DNA from: Emiliania huxleyi CCMP1516
Lineage: Eukaryota > Haptophyta > Isochrysidales > Noelaerhabdaceae
Direction: 5' to 3'
Assembly: GCF_000372725.1 (NCBI RefSeq)
Contig: NW_005196681.1
Span: 185,354-249,353 of the forward strand
Length of the DNA stretch: 64,000 nt
Of the stretch, positions 8,308-17,857 are shown one piece after another (positions within the stretch are counted from its first letter, which is position 1; every line of letters begins with the position of its first letter). Position numbers and translations under genes: made by a program. A model generated the notes under the pieces. The model had not been told where the DNA came from. It was given only the letters and a program-made list of their open reading frames with translations, and did not search any database.

Positions 8308-10986
8308 ATGTGCGTGGCCGTCAACCGGACGCAGGTGGGCGCAACTGCCAGCCGGTTGTCCCAGTCAAGCAGCATCGACACATCGGACCTCCGAGAGATA
8401 CTGGCGGATAACATTGGGTCTGGAAGCGAGGCCTTTCCGCCGTTCATCCTGATCACCTCGACCGATGGCTGCAAAGTAGACCTGAGTTTGTCAGCTGATG
8501 ACAGCCGCGTGAGCAGGCTGGGAGAAGTGTCCACAGACGACCTTGTCAAGACCGCTCCTGGCACAGAGCTTGTCGACCAAACCAAGCTCGTCGCCACCGA
8601 TGATACCGTGCAAGTTGTGTCCGTCACGCTCGTGGATTTTGTCGACCACGCGCCAGGGCAGTCCCTCCTCCACCGCCTCTGCGACGTTTTGATTGATGGA
8701 TTCTGTCGAAGCTATACCGGTGATGACCTGGCGGAATGCAGACAATTCTTGGGTCCTGCTGTCTGCTACCCTTCCAAAGGCGATGGGGGCTACCTCAAGA
8801 TAAACTTGTATGACCTTGGCCGGAACAGCGGCGTCAGTCTCGTCGCGGTGCGAGTCGTGGACGACGACTGGCGAGTGTCGTCGCCCTGGCGCAGTGTCGA
8901 CGTCGTCTGGATGCTTCTCTGGCTGCTGCCAATTTGGGCGACCGTCTTGTTCCTGCCCGCGCTTGCTATGCGACGAGCATGCTCTCGGCCATCTACCGTC
9001 CTCCTAGAGCTGGAGCGCGCTCTAAACACAATCGAAGTGGAGAAGAAGCAGAGACGATTCCTGGAGGCGGAGGTGCGCGTCGCCGTGCGCCACACGAGAT
9101 GGATCGCTCGCACGCTGGTGCTCCTGGCCATCCTGCTGCTGCCCTGGCTGCCCGCCTGGGTGGTCATTCCCGTCGCGCTCCCCCTCTCGAGGAGCAACCT
9201 GAACTTTGCAGCGTGGGTCAAGTCGAGGCCGTCCCGGTATTTCTGGCTCGCTTTCGGGGCCGTTAGCGGCCTTGTCTACGGCGCCTGGCTCCTCGCCAGC
9301 TGGGGCCTGACTTACGGCGGGGTAAATCAACACCTGAACCTAGTGGGCGATATATCTGACTCCGTCAAGAAGATGTGGTTTGTCAGTGAATGCGATCAGC
9401 TCATCGGGTCGAAGGAGGGCGTCGAGTCGATCGGTGGCTACGTCTACCCGACGAAGGGCAAGGTCTGCAGCACCTTCCTGCGTGCGGTACAGCCAGAAAA
9501 CGCGCCGTACATCGCTTGGGTGCTGTTCGCGCAGGGCTGCGTGAGCCTTCTCCTCAGTGCCGTCTCGCTGGCGCTGCTGCTAAGGGCTGCGGGGCGCAAG
9601 GCCATCCCCGGTGGCTGCAAGGCTGTCAAGGCCATCAAGGCCATCCCCGGTGGCAGCCAGTTCGCAGCGGCCTTTCGATGCGGCGCACCAAGCGTCGATG
9701 GGTTGCTAACGTCCAACGCGGAGGGAGCCTCCGATCGGTTCGCCGGCTCGGCCAAGGAGCTCGTCACGGGACAGCCGGAGGAAGCGGCAACGGGGCTGTA
9801 CGGGATCATCGGCCACGAGGAGGCGTACCTGCGAGAAAAGATGGCTACTGGCACCGCCGCCATCATCGAGGAGGCGGAGGCGCTCGACGACCCGGAGGTG
9901 CTCGAGAACCTGCGCTACATCCTCGACGCCTCGGCCGGCTCGAGTGCCACCAGCTTTCACAACGGCTGGCGGCGCGACCGAGCCCCGGATGGCTCTCGGC
10001 TTGGAGGGCGTCAGGGCATGGTACTGGCCGACTTTGTGGCCCTGCCTGTGGCGCGCAGGGCGAAGCTTGAAGAGGCACACGTGGTCGCGTTGCGTCTGTA
10101 CTCGACCGCCGCCTTCCGCGCGCTCAATGGGCCGATGCGCAACCTCAAGATGAGCCACTGCCGCAAGGGCGAGGACGGCAGCCCCCTGCCACTCGAGCCT
10201 CCGCAGCTGGCGGCGCCGCACCCTCAGCCGGTGACGATGGCCTTCATCTACGAGGCGCTCAAGCGGATGCGCGCCGTCGCCGCAGCGACGTCGGTCGACC
10301 TCGCTGGCCAGGAGCTGGAGGAGCAGGGTCTCAAGACCTTGGCGGTGGCCGGCGAGCTCAGCCTGAGCACGCTACGGCAGGCGCGGTCAGAGCTGGCGGG
10401 ATGCGAGGAGGGCCTTGCTCTCCCCATCCAGGAGGAGGGCGGCGACGAGGAGAGCAGCGTCATCGAGGAGGGGCGGGCTACTGTTCGGGAGAGCTTGGTC
10501 TCTGGCGTCGGGGCGGACGAGAAGAAGGGAGGTGAGAGGTGGGCGGAGGAGGTGGACGGCGACGGAGCACACGCAGCGGACGGCGGATGGTTGCGAGCTG
10601 CCGTCCGGGCGCTCGGCTGCGCGCGGCCGGCGAAGCAGGAGGAGGGGCGCATCCTCTGGCGGGGCATGGGTGATCTGCGCGCTCCGCCCCGCTTCCTGTC
10701 GATGGGCGGCACCGAGTTTGCCTGCTGCAGCACGACCTCGAGGCTCGAGGTCGCGGCGCGCTACGCGTCCGCAGCCGGCAAGCAGCGCGCTTTGCTTTTC
10801 CGGCTCAAAAGCTCAACGTTCATGAACATGGGCGTGGACATTTCGGAGTTCTCCGCCTTCCCGCACGAGAAGGAGTACCTGTACCCGCCCCTCACGTACA
10901 TGCATCCCACCGGCGTAACCCACACGCTCGTGCGCGACGGGGTCACTTTTGATGTGGTCGAGGTGGAGCCCTCCTTCCCGAGCTGA
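8308..10986 (+). CDS. Four-TM protein with C-terminal R-S-E ADP-ribosyltransferase domain
   Basis: Predicted NAD-dependent mono-ADP-ribosyltransferase anchored in a membrane; 892 aa from the first ATG (8308) in one open exon. The N-terminal ~195 residues are polar. Hydrophobic segments follow near residues 200-221, 265-293, 311-336 and 401-427. The C-terminal half starts with a helical lead-in typical of the ART fold (ALRLYSTAAFRALNGPMR, ~600), then the catalytic Arg in LWRGM (~784), the STS-type strand CCSTTS (~807) and the ExE motif FPHEKEYLYPP (~854). ExE implies Arg-directed transfer. The fold and triad are seen directly; the substrate and which side of the membrane it faces are unknown. 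An additional 5' exon is possible. Confidence 0.8.
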   Translation: MCVAVNRTQVGATASRLSQSSSIDTSDLREILADNIGSGSEAFPPFILITSTDGCKVDLSLSADDSRVSRLGEVSTDDLVKTAPGTELVDQTKLVATDDTVQVVSVTLVDFVDHAPGQSLLHRLCDVLIDGFCRSYTGDDLAECRQFLGPAVCYPSKGDGGYLKINLYDLGRNSGVSLVAVRVVDDDWRVSSPWRSVDVVWMLLWLLPIWATVLFLPALAMRRACSRPSTVLLELERALNTIEVEKKQRRFLEAEVRVAVRHTRWIARTLVLLAILLLPWLPAWVVIPVALPLSRSNLNFAAWVKSRPSRYFWLAFGAVSGLVYGAWLLASWGLTYGGVNQHLNLVGDISDSVKKMWFVSECDQLIGSKEGVESIGGYVYPTKGKVCSTFLRAVQPENAPYIAWVLFAQGCVSLLLSAVSLALLLRAAGRKAIPGGCKAVKAIKAIPGGSQFAAAFRCGAPSVDGLLTSNAEGASDRFAGSAKELVTGQPEEAATGLYGIIGHEEAYLREKMATGTAAIIEEAEALDDPEVLENLRYILDASAGSSATSFHNGWRRDRAPDGSRLGGRQGMVLADFVALPVARRAKLEEAHVVALRLYSTAAFRALNGPMRNLKMSHCRKGEDGSPLPLEPPQLAAPHPQPVTMAFIYEALKRMRAVAAATSVDLAGQELEEQGLKTLAVAGELSLSTLRQARSELAGCEEGLALPIQEEGGDEESSVIEEGRATVRESLVSGVGADEKKGGERWAEEVDGDGAHAADGGWLRAAVRALGCARPAKQEEGRILWRGMGDLRAPPRFLSMGGTEFACCSTTSRLEVAARYASAAGKQRALLFRLKSSTFMNMGVDISEFSAFPHEKEYLYPPLTYMHPTGVTHTLVRDGVTFDVVEVEPSFPS

Positions 10987-11239
10987 GTGTAGAGGGGCCA
11001 GCCGTCGTCACAGCCCGCTCAAGCCCACCACGCCCAAGCGCTCAACGGAGCCGCCCGGAGGGAGGAGCCCCAAACGCCGTCGGCGTGAGATATAACCGGA
11101 CCCCAACAAGCACATCAAATCCTCTGGCTCCTCTGCGCCGATACATGTGTTCAACTCAATATCGCAATCCCCAACCCGCTCTCTGTCTCACGCATATAAT
11201 TAAACTTATACACACTCAACACTTTGTCGTTTCTGTGTA
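10987..11239. other. Short intergenic stretch
   Basis: Nothing recognisable beyond AT-richer sequence than its neighbours, ending at the left inverted repeat of the next element. Confidence 0.5.
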
Positions 11240-11276
11240 GTACAGGTGTGTATTATTTTTGCTTGGGGCGGCACTC

Positions 11277-12050
11277 ATGATGAAATTCTATAAGAGTCGG
11301 AGGGACCTTGGCGCCGGGGTCACGAGGCGGAACTTGCAAGTCGTGGCCGAGGCGGCGACGGGAGCGGTGCAGAGGTGGATCCAGCTCAATGATGAGGCTA
11401 CGGCGCGCATAATGAAGAGAGAGGAACACATCGAGTGGCTGAGGAAGCTCTTCACTGGGTGGAAGGAGGCCCGGCCGGCCTTGAGGGAGTCGCGGAGGAG
11501 GAGGGATAACGCAAGCAACGCAGGGACGGGCCAACAGCCAGTGGGACGAACGAGGGCCGCGACGGCGGCTCAAGCGGGAGGGAGCGGAGACGGTGGGCAG
11601 CGAGCGAAGTGGGTGAGACTGATGATGCTCCTTCGACTTAGGGAGCGGTTCAGCTGCTGGGCGGGCTTCAGGATGGTGCTCACGCGAAACGGAATCGACG
11701 CGATGTACAAAGCATACAAGAAGGGGAGAAAGAAGAGGAGGGACGCCGGTGAGGACGAAACAGAAACTAGCGCAGAAGAGAGCAGGACAGACCCGGGGAC
11801 TGGGGAGCCGGAGCGGACGGCATCGGCCGCCGAGGGAACGTTGGGAAGAGGCACGAGGAGGGCGGCGACCTCAACCGACTATTGGAGGACCCGTCACCAG
11901 ACGACGCAGGGCAGACGACGGGGAGGCGGAGCAGTCGCGCAGGGCGAGACGAGGGAGGGAGCAGGACGTTGCGGAAATAAGCAGGAGGATTACGAAGAGA
12001 TTTCCATTAGGAGCAGCAGGGACCCGAGGGACCATGTGGAAGACGGCTAG
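11277..12050 (+). CDS. Unknown basic protein inside the TIR element
   Basis: A 257-residue ORF whose ATG lies at the inner edge of the left inverted repeat. The first ~150 residues look protein-like: charged helical runs (EHIEWLRKLFTGWKEAR; MLLRLRERFSCWAGF) with repeated Trp/Phe, then a Lys-rich stretch and a low-complexity Gly/Arg/Thr tail. No family is recognised. The two Trp-containing helices (WLRKLFTGW, FSCWAGF) could be a tandem motif. It may be the element's own protein or a chance open frame. Confidence 0.4.
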   Translation: MMKFYKSRRDLGAGVTRRNLQVVAEAATGAVQRWIQLNDEATARIMKREEHIEWLRKLFTGWKEARPALRESRRRRDNASNAGTGQQPVGRTRAATAAQAGGSGDGGQRAKWVRLMMLLRLRERFSCWAGFRMVLTRNGIDAMYKAYKKGRKKRRDAGEDETETSAEESRTDPGTGEPERTASAAEGTLGRGTRRAATSTDYWRTRHQTTQGRRRGGGAVAQGETREGAGRCGNKQEDYEEISIRSSRDPRDHVEDG

Positions 12051-12109
12051 TGCTAGTCCCCCATCGGGAGGACGACCCCGGCTAGTCGCCGACCACACCC
12101 ACAAATAAC

Positions 12110-12195
12110 CCTGCACAAAGATCGCAAGGGCGGGGACCTGTTCCTTTTTACCCATCTCCTAGTAGAGGTGTCCGTTTTATTTATTTATTTATGAT
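12110..12195 (+). repeat. Dispersed repeat family R5, copy 1
   Basis: Contains CCCTGCACAAAGA, GGGGACCTGTTCCTTTTTAC and TAGAGGTGTCCGTTTT, then a TTTA run. A close copy is at 16150-16240 (+) and a degenerate one at about 34250-34345 (-). Confidence 0.75.
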
Positions 12196-12361
12196 GAAAT
12201 TCTGCAAAAACCTGGCCGGCCCCTGCCCTGCGGAATAAGTGTGGTTCTTGCCCACGAATGCGTGTGGTTTTTGCCCATGCAGTGCATTTTTGCATTCGTC
12301 TTTTTGGAGGATTAGGTGCACACGCAATGGAGGCCGTGTGTCAGTGAATCCATGCAACTAA

Positions 12362-12545
12362 ATGCAGTTTCCCGCCGCATATGCAGCTGAAATGCAGTTG
12401 CCCAAAGAATGCAGAAATGTAGCAGAAATGCAGTTGCCCACCGAATGCAGAAAATGCAGTGCTGCCCAAAGAATGCAGAAATGCAGCAGAAATGCAGTTG
12501 CCCACCGAATGCAGAAAATGCAGAATGCAGTCTTGAATGCACAAT
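12362..12545. repeat. ATGCAG-rich tandem repeat
   Basis: About two and a half copies of a ~55-60-bp unit built from GAATGCAGAAATG and AAATGCAGTTGCCCA motifs. Confidence 0.8.
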
Positions 12546-12687
12546 AATGCGTTCAAATGCCATGATATGTGTGATATGCAACATATGCAACAGTTTTTGC
12601 CCATGCAAAAAATGTGCATGGGCAAAAACCACACGCATTTTTGAGCAAGAACCACAACACACCCCGGATCCCTGCCCCTACGGGGTG

Positions 12688-12835
12688 TGGACCGTGAGTT
12701 GACCAGGGGTTGTGCGTTGGACGTTTCACTCCGGACAAAGACGACACGCACACGAGCTGCGGCCGTGTCGCCGTCTTAGCGGCGAGGCGCGGGACCGTCT
12801 GTGGCGAAGTGGGTCGCGTCCCTCGATTTCCGTCA
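12688..12835 (+). repeat. Repeat R6 with a conserved hairpin, copy 1
   Basis: GTGAGTTGACCAGGGGTTG, then CACTCCGGACAAAGAC and GCGAGGCGCGGGACCGTCTG are shared with 44035-44580. Between the shared blocks GAC-GACACG (12740-12748) can pair with CGTGTC-gcc-GTC (12764-12775). In the second copy the arms differ in sequence but still pair. Confidence 0.6.
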
Positions 12836-12884
12836 ACTCACGGCCCACAACCTCTTCCGCTACCCTACCTCCTACCTTGCGAAA

Positions 12885-13240
12885 CTAAAGAAGTCACCGG
12901 ATCGGTGAAGGTGGGGTACTATACCAACTAAAGTGAGAGAAGAGAGTTGCTAAAGTGATGGCTGGTGGTACTCTTCTGCAACCATAGTGTTTTGTCCTTC
13001 CTGTGACATGGCAGGCCACTCTCAAGCCCTACAAGCACCAGATCACCTCACTTGGGGGGACATGGGGAGGGGTTGACATCGTGATTTCCGCGGAAAAATT
13101 CTTTTCTCTGATGTGAAAATTCCAGCGTGGAGAGAGGGAAAACCCGACGGGAGGGGGCCCAGAGCCAGACCTACCCCCCCTACCTACCCCGTCATGAGTG
13201 CCGCCCCAAGCAAAAATAATACACGCACCTGTGTACCACG
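12885..13240 (-). repeat. Dispersed repeat family R4, copy 1 (~350 bp)
   Basis: In reverse orientation it contains GCTGGAATTTTCAC, TTCCGCGGAAATCACGATG, GCTTGTAGGGCTTGAGAGTG, GGCCTGCCATGTCACA and AGTACCACCA. A second long copy is at 45745-46120 and a partial at 39775-39890. The right end of the TIR element is the end of this copy. Confidence 0.75.
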
Positions 13241-13303
13241 GTAAAGGAATTGTGTATATGCTGGCCACGCAGCCACAACGACACACGATGCGCGCCATAA
13301 CGC

Positions 13304-15405
13304 TCACACGGACCTCACAAAGTACGACGGGTCCTCCACCGCGGTGACGAACGACTCGCGGTCGTCGACGTCGTCGCCGGTGCCGGCGCGGAGATACTTC
13401 AGCTTCCGCCCTCCCGGAGCCGCCCGGGCGACCCGCCCGCCACCGCCACCACCTCTCCCCATCACGGCCGCGCGGAGGCGGCGGCCGGCGGCAGGGAGCC
13501 GCCCCTGGCTCTGCGGGCGCTGCGCCGCGCGTTGCTCCGCCGCCGGCGTTGCACCGCGGCAGACGAGGCGGCAGACGCACACGGCCGACGCGAGGAGGAG
13601 GGCGAGGACGAGGGCGAGAGCCGCCTCCTCGCCGTGGCCGCCCACAAGCGAGTCGAGCGGAGGGCCGCCACCGCCAGCGCCACCGCCTCTCATCGGGGCG
13701 GCGGCTGGCGGCGGAGGCAGCTGCCAGAACTGGCGGGTGAGCTCGGCCGGCACGCCGGAGAGGGCCTCGTGAGCCTCGTGGGCGGGTGCCCCGAGGCCAG
13801 GGAGCCACGTCACTTGTGGAGGCGGCGGCGGCGAGGGCGGCGGCGGTGAGCGCGCGGGTGGGGAAGGGAGGGACCGCGGCGGCGGCGGCGGCGGCAGAGG
13901 AGAGGGGGATGGGTCGAGGAGCGCGATGCGCGAGGTCCACGCCGAGACGTCGCAGAAGCCCGCCTTTGCGAGTGCGAAGCGCCCCTCGCCCTCCTCGGCG
14001 CCCAGGTTGGCCGCGCAGCCGCGCCAGCCCGCCTCGCAGACCGCCTCGGCGAGGGAGGACGCGGGCGACAGAGCCGCGTGCCGGAGCAGGTCCGGCGCAG
14101 TCAGCGAGTTGAAGGCAGAGTGGAAGACTCCGCCCTCGCACAGCTCGGCCCAGTTGCCCTCCGCGGCCCACCCGCCCAGCGGCCCCCGCGAGCAGGCGGG
14201 CAGGGCGGCGCGGACGGCGCAGCTCCAGCCGCAGTCGCCGCGCCGGTAGTAGTAGAAGAGCCCGTGCCCGGCCCCGTGCGCGCACGTGCCTCGGTTGGTG
14301 CCCTCGTTCTGCCACCGCCAGGTCGGGTCGCACGCCGTGAAGACCCACTCGGACGGGTCGCGGGGCGGCGCCCGCTCTGCGAGCAGCGCGAGGGACTGCC
14401 AGACGAACCCGTGCATCACCTCCCCGTTGGTGAGCCTGTACCGCGCGATCCGCTCCTCGGCCTCCCACAGCCTCCTCTCCTCGAGCTGCGCCGGCCACAC
14501 CGCGTCTGCGAGCCAGACTCCGAACGGGTGCAGGTCCCACCCAACCCACCGGTCCCAGTAGCCGCGGCTCCCGAGGCGAGCCTCATACTCGGCCGCCATC
14601 CGCTGGTACCGACTCGTCGGGTACCGGCCCGGCACCGGCCGCTCGCGGGACGGGATGGTGTCCGCGAGGGTGAAGGGCGCCTCGCCGAGCCGGGCCCGCA
14701 GCCGGCGGCAGAGGGCGCACGACATGGTCCGGATGGGGGCCGTCTCGCCCTCCTCGACGGTGCCGGTCGAGCCGACCGCCTCTTCGACCTCCCCGAGCGC
14801 CTCGCGCCCCGAGCACGCCCGAGCTGCCGGGCAGAGGTACATGTCGTACCAGTTGCCATCCGTCCAGCCCATCGGCCAAGCGCTCGAGTAGATGCTGCAC
14901 CAGAGGGCGGCTGTGTACCCGTGCGCGGCGAAGAGCGGGTCCAGGGTCCGGCCGAGCTCGCGCCGCTGCAGCGCAGTCTTTGCGGACACCGACTCGCAGT
15001 GGTCGGCCCACGCAGGCACGCTCGCAGAGACCGCCTCGGCGGCCTCGCGGATGCAGCTCTCCAGGGCGTCCGCAAAGGCCACCGCCTCGGCCGAATCAGC
15101 CACGGTGCCGCCGTCCGCCGCGCAGCAGTCAAAGTTCTCCTCGCCGACAGGAGCCCATAAGACTGGCTGCCGCGTCGGAGTCCAGCCGTCTGCACACGCC
15201 GCCGGTTCGCCTGCGGCTGCGTTGGCGTTGCAGTCGTCGGGCCGGCCGGGCAGCGATGACCGACACTGCCGCCGGTCGCAGACAGGCATCTCGCGTCGCC
15301 GGCCGTCTGGGAACGGCGTTTTGTCGACGGCGGGCAGGCAAAAAGAATTCTCGAACCCTGGCGAGCACTCCTTAAGGTTGCTCCCGGCCCAGTGGGGATT
15401 TTGGC
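13304..15405 (-). CDS. Type I membrane surface protein, Cys-rich ectodomain, 5' partial
   Basis: About 700 residues readable. The frame stays open upstream of the nearest ATG (15289) into a Cys-rich stretch (ECSPGFENSFCLP) and reaches a likely acceptor (GTAG at 15406-15409), so the true start and signal peptide lie in an unlocated upstream exon. The ectodomain has many Cys and Trp and a His motif, CAHGAGHGLFYYY (~14240), that could bind metal. A Pro-rich linker (PPPPPSP runs near 13870), a hydrophobic segment (ALALVLALLLASAVCVC, ~13590) and a basic Gly/Arg tail follow, ending in an acidic cluster. No enzyme family recognised. Likely cell surface or secretory pathway. Direction is convergent with the element at 11.2-13.2 kb. 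Confidence 0.7.
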
Positions 15406-16391
15406 CTACTCAGTGACCGTCTAAGGGGCGCTAACTGGCTGCAATTCCATATCTTTTGTGCCTAGCTTGTAGAGCACCTTAAAAAACTAGTATGTCTTGG
15501 AGAGAGAGAGATTTTGTCTTGGAGTGAAAAGTTTTTCGATGAGGTGGGGGTCCGTGGTGAGCAGATTCCCAGATTCTCCAGATTCCCCCTCGAGAACCTC
15601 CAATTTTAATTCATTGCGGCCGCGGGTTTGCTCGGATTACTTTTCACTCCAAGTACCAAGACATACTAGTTTTTTGGCGTTCCGGTGCCTACAAAAAATA
15701 TCCGAGATCATATGGAGCTTACCACAGGGTTTGCGGCGGTCACTGTCCTACCAGCGGACACAGTGGGCCGCGGACACCCGTGAATGACCTTAAAATCCCT
15801 GTGTGGTGGCGGCGTGCCGTCCTCCCATCCCTCCCTTGGGTTGCGTCTTCTTTCTTTCTTTCTTTCTGGCGAGCACTCCAAAATCCTGCTCGTGCAGGTG
15901 GGGACCCTGTCCTCCTCCCATCCCTCGTTTGGTTGTCTTTCCCCCCCCTTTTCTTGGCGAGCACTGGCACGAACACCAAAAAGAAAAGGATAAACTTCCC
16001 GGCTGGGATTCTTCTTGGATTCCTAATTACCGTTCAAAGAAAACAAAACTCAAAAGCCCCAAAAAATCCAGAGATGCCCCGCCCTCCTTTTAGCTTTTTT
16101 CATTTCCAGTTCATCTATCACACAACTCTAACACCCACACATTATCTCTCTAAAGAACCCTGCACAAAGACCGCAGGGCGGGGACCTGTTCCTTTTTACC
16201 CATCTCCTAGTAGAGGTGTCCGTTTTGTTTATTTATTTCTCTATGAGATGTCTCAGTTTCGCAAAATCTCTACACAGGTGACACAAACAAACGACGACGC
16301 GACGCGGCAACACGCTGTACTTCACTGTAGAGTACAACACGCTGCCTCCTCGGCTTGTGTACAGCCCCCGGGTCCCTCTCACCCGAGTGCG
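15406..16391. other. Intergenic with MITE and R2/R5 copies
   Basis: Holds a MITE-like element (15481-15675), two adjoining R2 blocks (15800-15965, including CAAAATCCTGCTCGTGCAGG) and R5 copy 2 (16150-16240). It probably also contains the 5' exon of the preceding minus-strand gene, which I could not place. Confidence 0.6.
15481..15675. mobile_element. MITE-like element, 195 bp
   Basis: AAAAAACTAGTATGTCTTGG at 15481-15500 recurs in reverse complement at 15656-15675. Internal to it, CTTGGAGTGAAAAG also recurs inverted (near 15519 and 15639). Too short to code; non-autonomous DNA-transposon-like. Confidence 0.75.
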
Positions 16392-17857
16392 TCATATACC
16401 GCTTGGCAGCACCGCCCGGCGAAAGGCGGCGTGCACTTGCCCGAACGCCTCCTTGGCGGCGGGCAGCGAGCACTTGTCCGGGTGTAGTCGCAGCGCCAGC
16501 AGCTTGTACCTCCTCCGCAGCTCGTCGAGCGACCTACAGCGCGAGCCGCCGCCGGTGAGCCGAGGACCCCTCCCGGCCCCGGGCCACGCCGTGGCCGGTG
16601 CCCGAGCGGCCCGAGAAGAAGCTCCGCCCCTCTGCCGCGAGCGTCGCGCCGCAGCGCGGTCGCCACCAGCTCGGCCGCGGTCAGCGCCGCCAGCCCGGGC
16701 TCCGAGATGAAGGACGCCGGAGAGGCGCCGCCGGCCGCCTGCCTCCTTCGCGCCTCGTCGAGCTGCCGCCTGATGAGCCGAAACCGGCGGTGAGGCGGGC
16801 TGGGGCGAGGGAGAGCCGCCGCTCTCTGCGACGCCGCTACCGCTGCAGCGCCGCCAGCTCCGCCTCACGGACCGACTTTTCGCACAGCAGCTGCGCCGTC
16901 AGCGCGATGCGAGCCACTCTCATCGCGGCGTGCTCCGCTCGCCGCAACTGCGGCGCGCGCGGCCGAGCGGGCTTACGGTCCGGAGGGCGTGAGATGCGGC
17001 GGGAGGTGGCGGGCCCCGCCTTCTTTGCGACGCCCCGTGTGCCTCTGCCTGCCTTCGGCGGCGGCGCGGCGACGGCGACGGTGTCGTCGTCCGTTTCGCC
17101 ACAAGAAACCGCGTCGGGTGCGCCGTCGGATGAGCCGCCATCAGTGCTGGCGCTATCGGTGTCGGTGCTCGCGCCATTAGAGGAGGCACTGGCCGAGAGA
17201 TGCTCCGCCGCTCCGCTCGCCTCCTCAAAGCCCGCCCAGACAGGGTCCTGATGTGCTCGCGCACACCAGAGGGCAGCCACCTCGGCGGAGCCGAGGCCGG
17301 AGAAGCGAATCTCGTTCTTGCTGCGAGTCGCCCGCACCTGGCGGCGGAGCCGAGGCCGGAGAAGCGAATCGTTCTTGCTGCTAGTACGCAGTTGGCTTAG
17401 GGTTAGGTTTAGGGTTAGGGATATGGTGAGGGTCAGGGTTAGGGATAGGGTTGTGTTAGGGTTAGGATCAGCAAAGCACCTGGAATTTTTGCCACACTCG
17501 GTTGACGCTCTTGAAGCCGGTTGCGCTGCTCGCCCGCTCGAACGTCAGCCCTTCTGCCGACGCCTGGGCCACCGCTTCTCTGGCAGTCAGTGTGCAGGTC
17601 GGGCCCAAGGCCGCATGCACCAACGCGCCAGCACGCTTCCCGCGCGCATAGCAGAGCGCCGCCTCCACTGCCGTGCCAAAGCGCCCGAGGAAGACGAGGC
17701 TGCCTGCCCGGACGCAATAGGCGGAGAAGCGGCCGTCGGAGAGGCGGCGGTAAACGCCGCGGTAGCCCGAGAGCGAGCCGCAGTGAATCTCGAGAGCAAT
17801 GCCTTCGGCCTCGGCAGCCGCCAGGGCGAGGCGCGACGGAGAGGCGCACTCGGTCAT
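16392..17857 (-). CDS. AP2-AP2-J-domain fusion protein
   Basis: Four exons: 17857-17480, 17337-16841, 16769-~16592 and 16533-16392. The first encodes an AP2/ERF-type DNA-binding domain (GYRGVYRR, then FLGRFGTAVEAALCYARG) and the beginning of a second (TGFKSVNRVWQKFQ). Joining CAG|GTG in phase 0 completes it (VRATRSKNE, then SGLGSAEVAALWCAR), which confirms the splice. After a Ser/Asp-rich linker, a basic patch and helical exon 3, the last exon encodes a J-domain core with HPD (LALRLHPDKC, then AAKEAFGQVHAAFRRA) only ~10 residues from the stop. J-domain proteins stimulate Hsp70 ATPase. A transcription factor joined to a C-terminal J-domain is unusual. The ATG at 17857 may not be the original start. 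Confidence 0.75.
17393..17472 (+). repeat. Telomere-like TTAGGG repeats inside an intron
   Basis: About ten degenerate TTAGGG-type units (GGTTTAGGGTTAGGG and variants) lie inside intron 17338-17479 of the AP2-J gene. On the sense strand they read CCCTAA and so serve as pyrimidine-rich intron sequence. The 3' part of the same intron duplicates the beginning of the next exon (AGCAAGAACGA, then TTCGCTTCTCCGGCCTCGG). Confidence 0.9.

Larger units (their letters stand above)
11240..13236. mobile_element. Candidate ~2-kb element with terminal inverted repeats
   Basis: GTACAGGTGTGTATTATTTT and the following GCTTGGGGCGGCACTCATGA (11240-11280) recur in reverse complement at 13192-13236, a near-perfect ~40-bp inverted pair 2 kb apart. 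Inside lie an ORF that starts within the left repeat (11277-12050), a tandem repeat (12362-12545), and copies of repeat families R5, R6 and R4. It may instead be two opposed copies of R4-type ends around unrelated DNA. No known transposase motif and no target duplication were identified. Confidence 0.45.
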
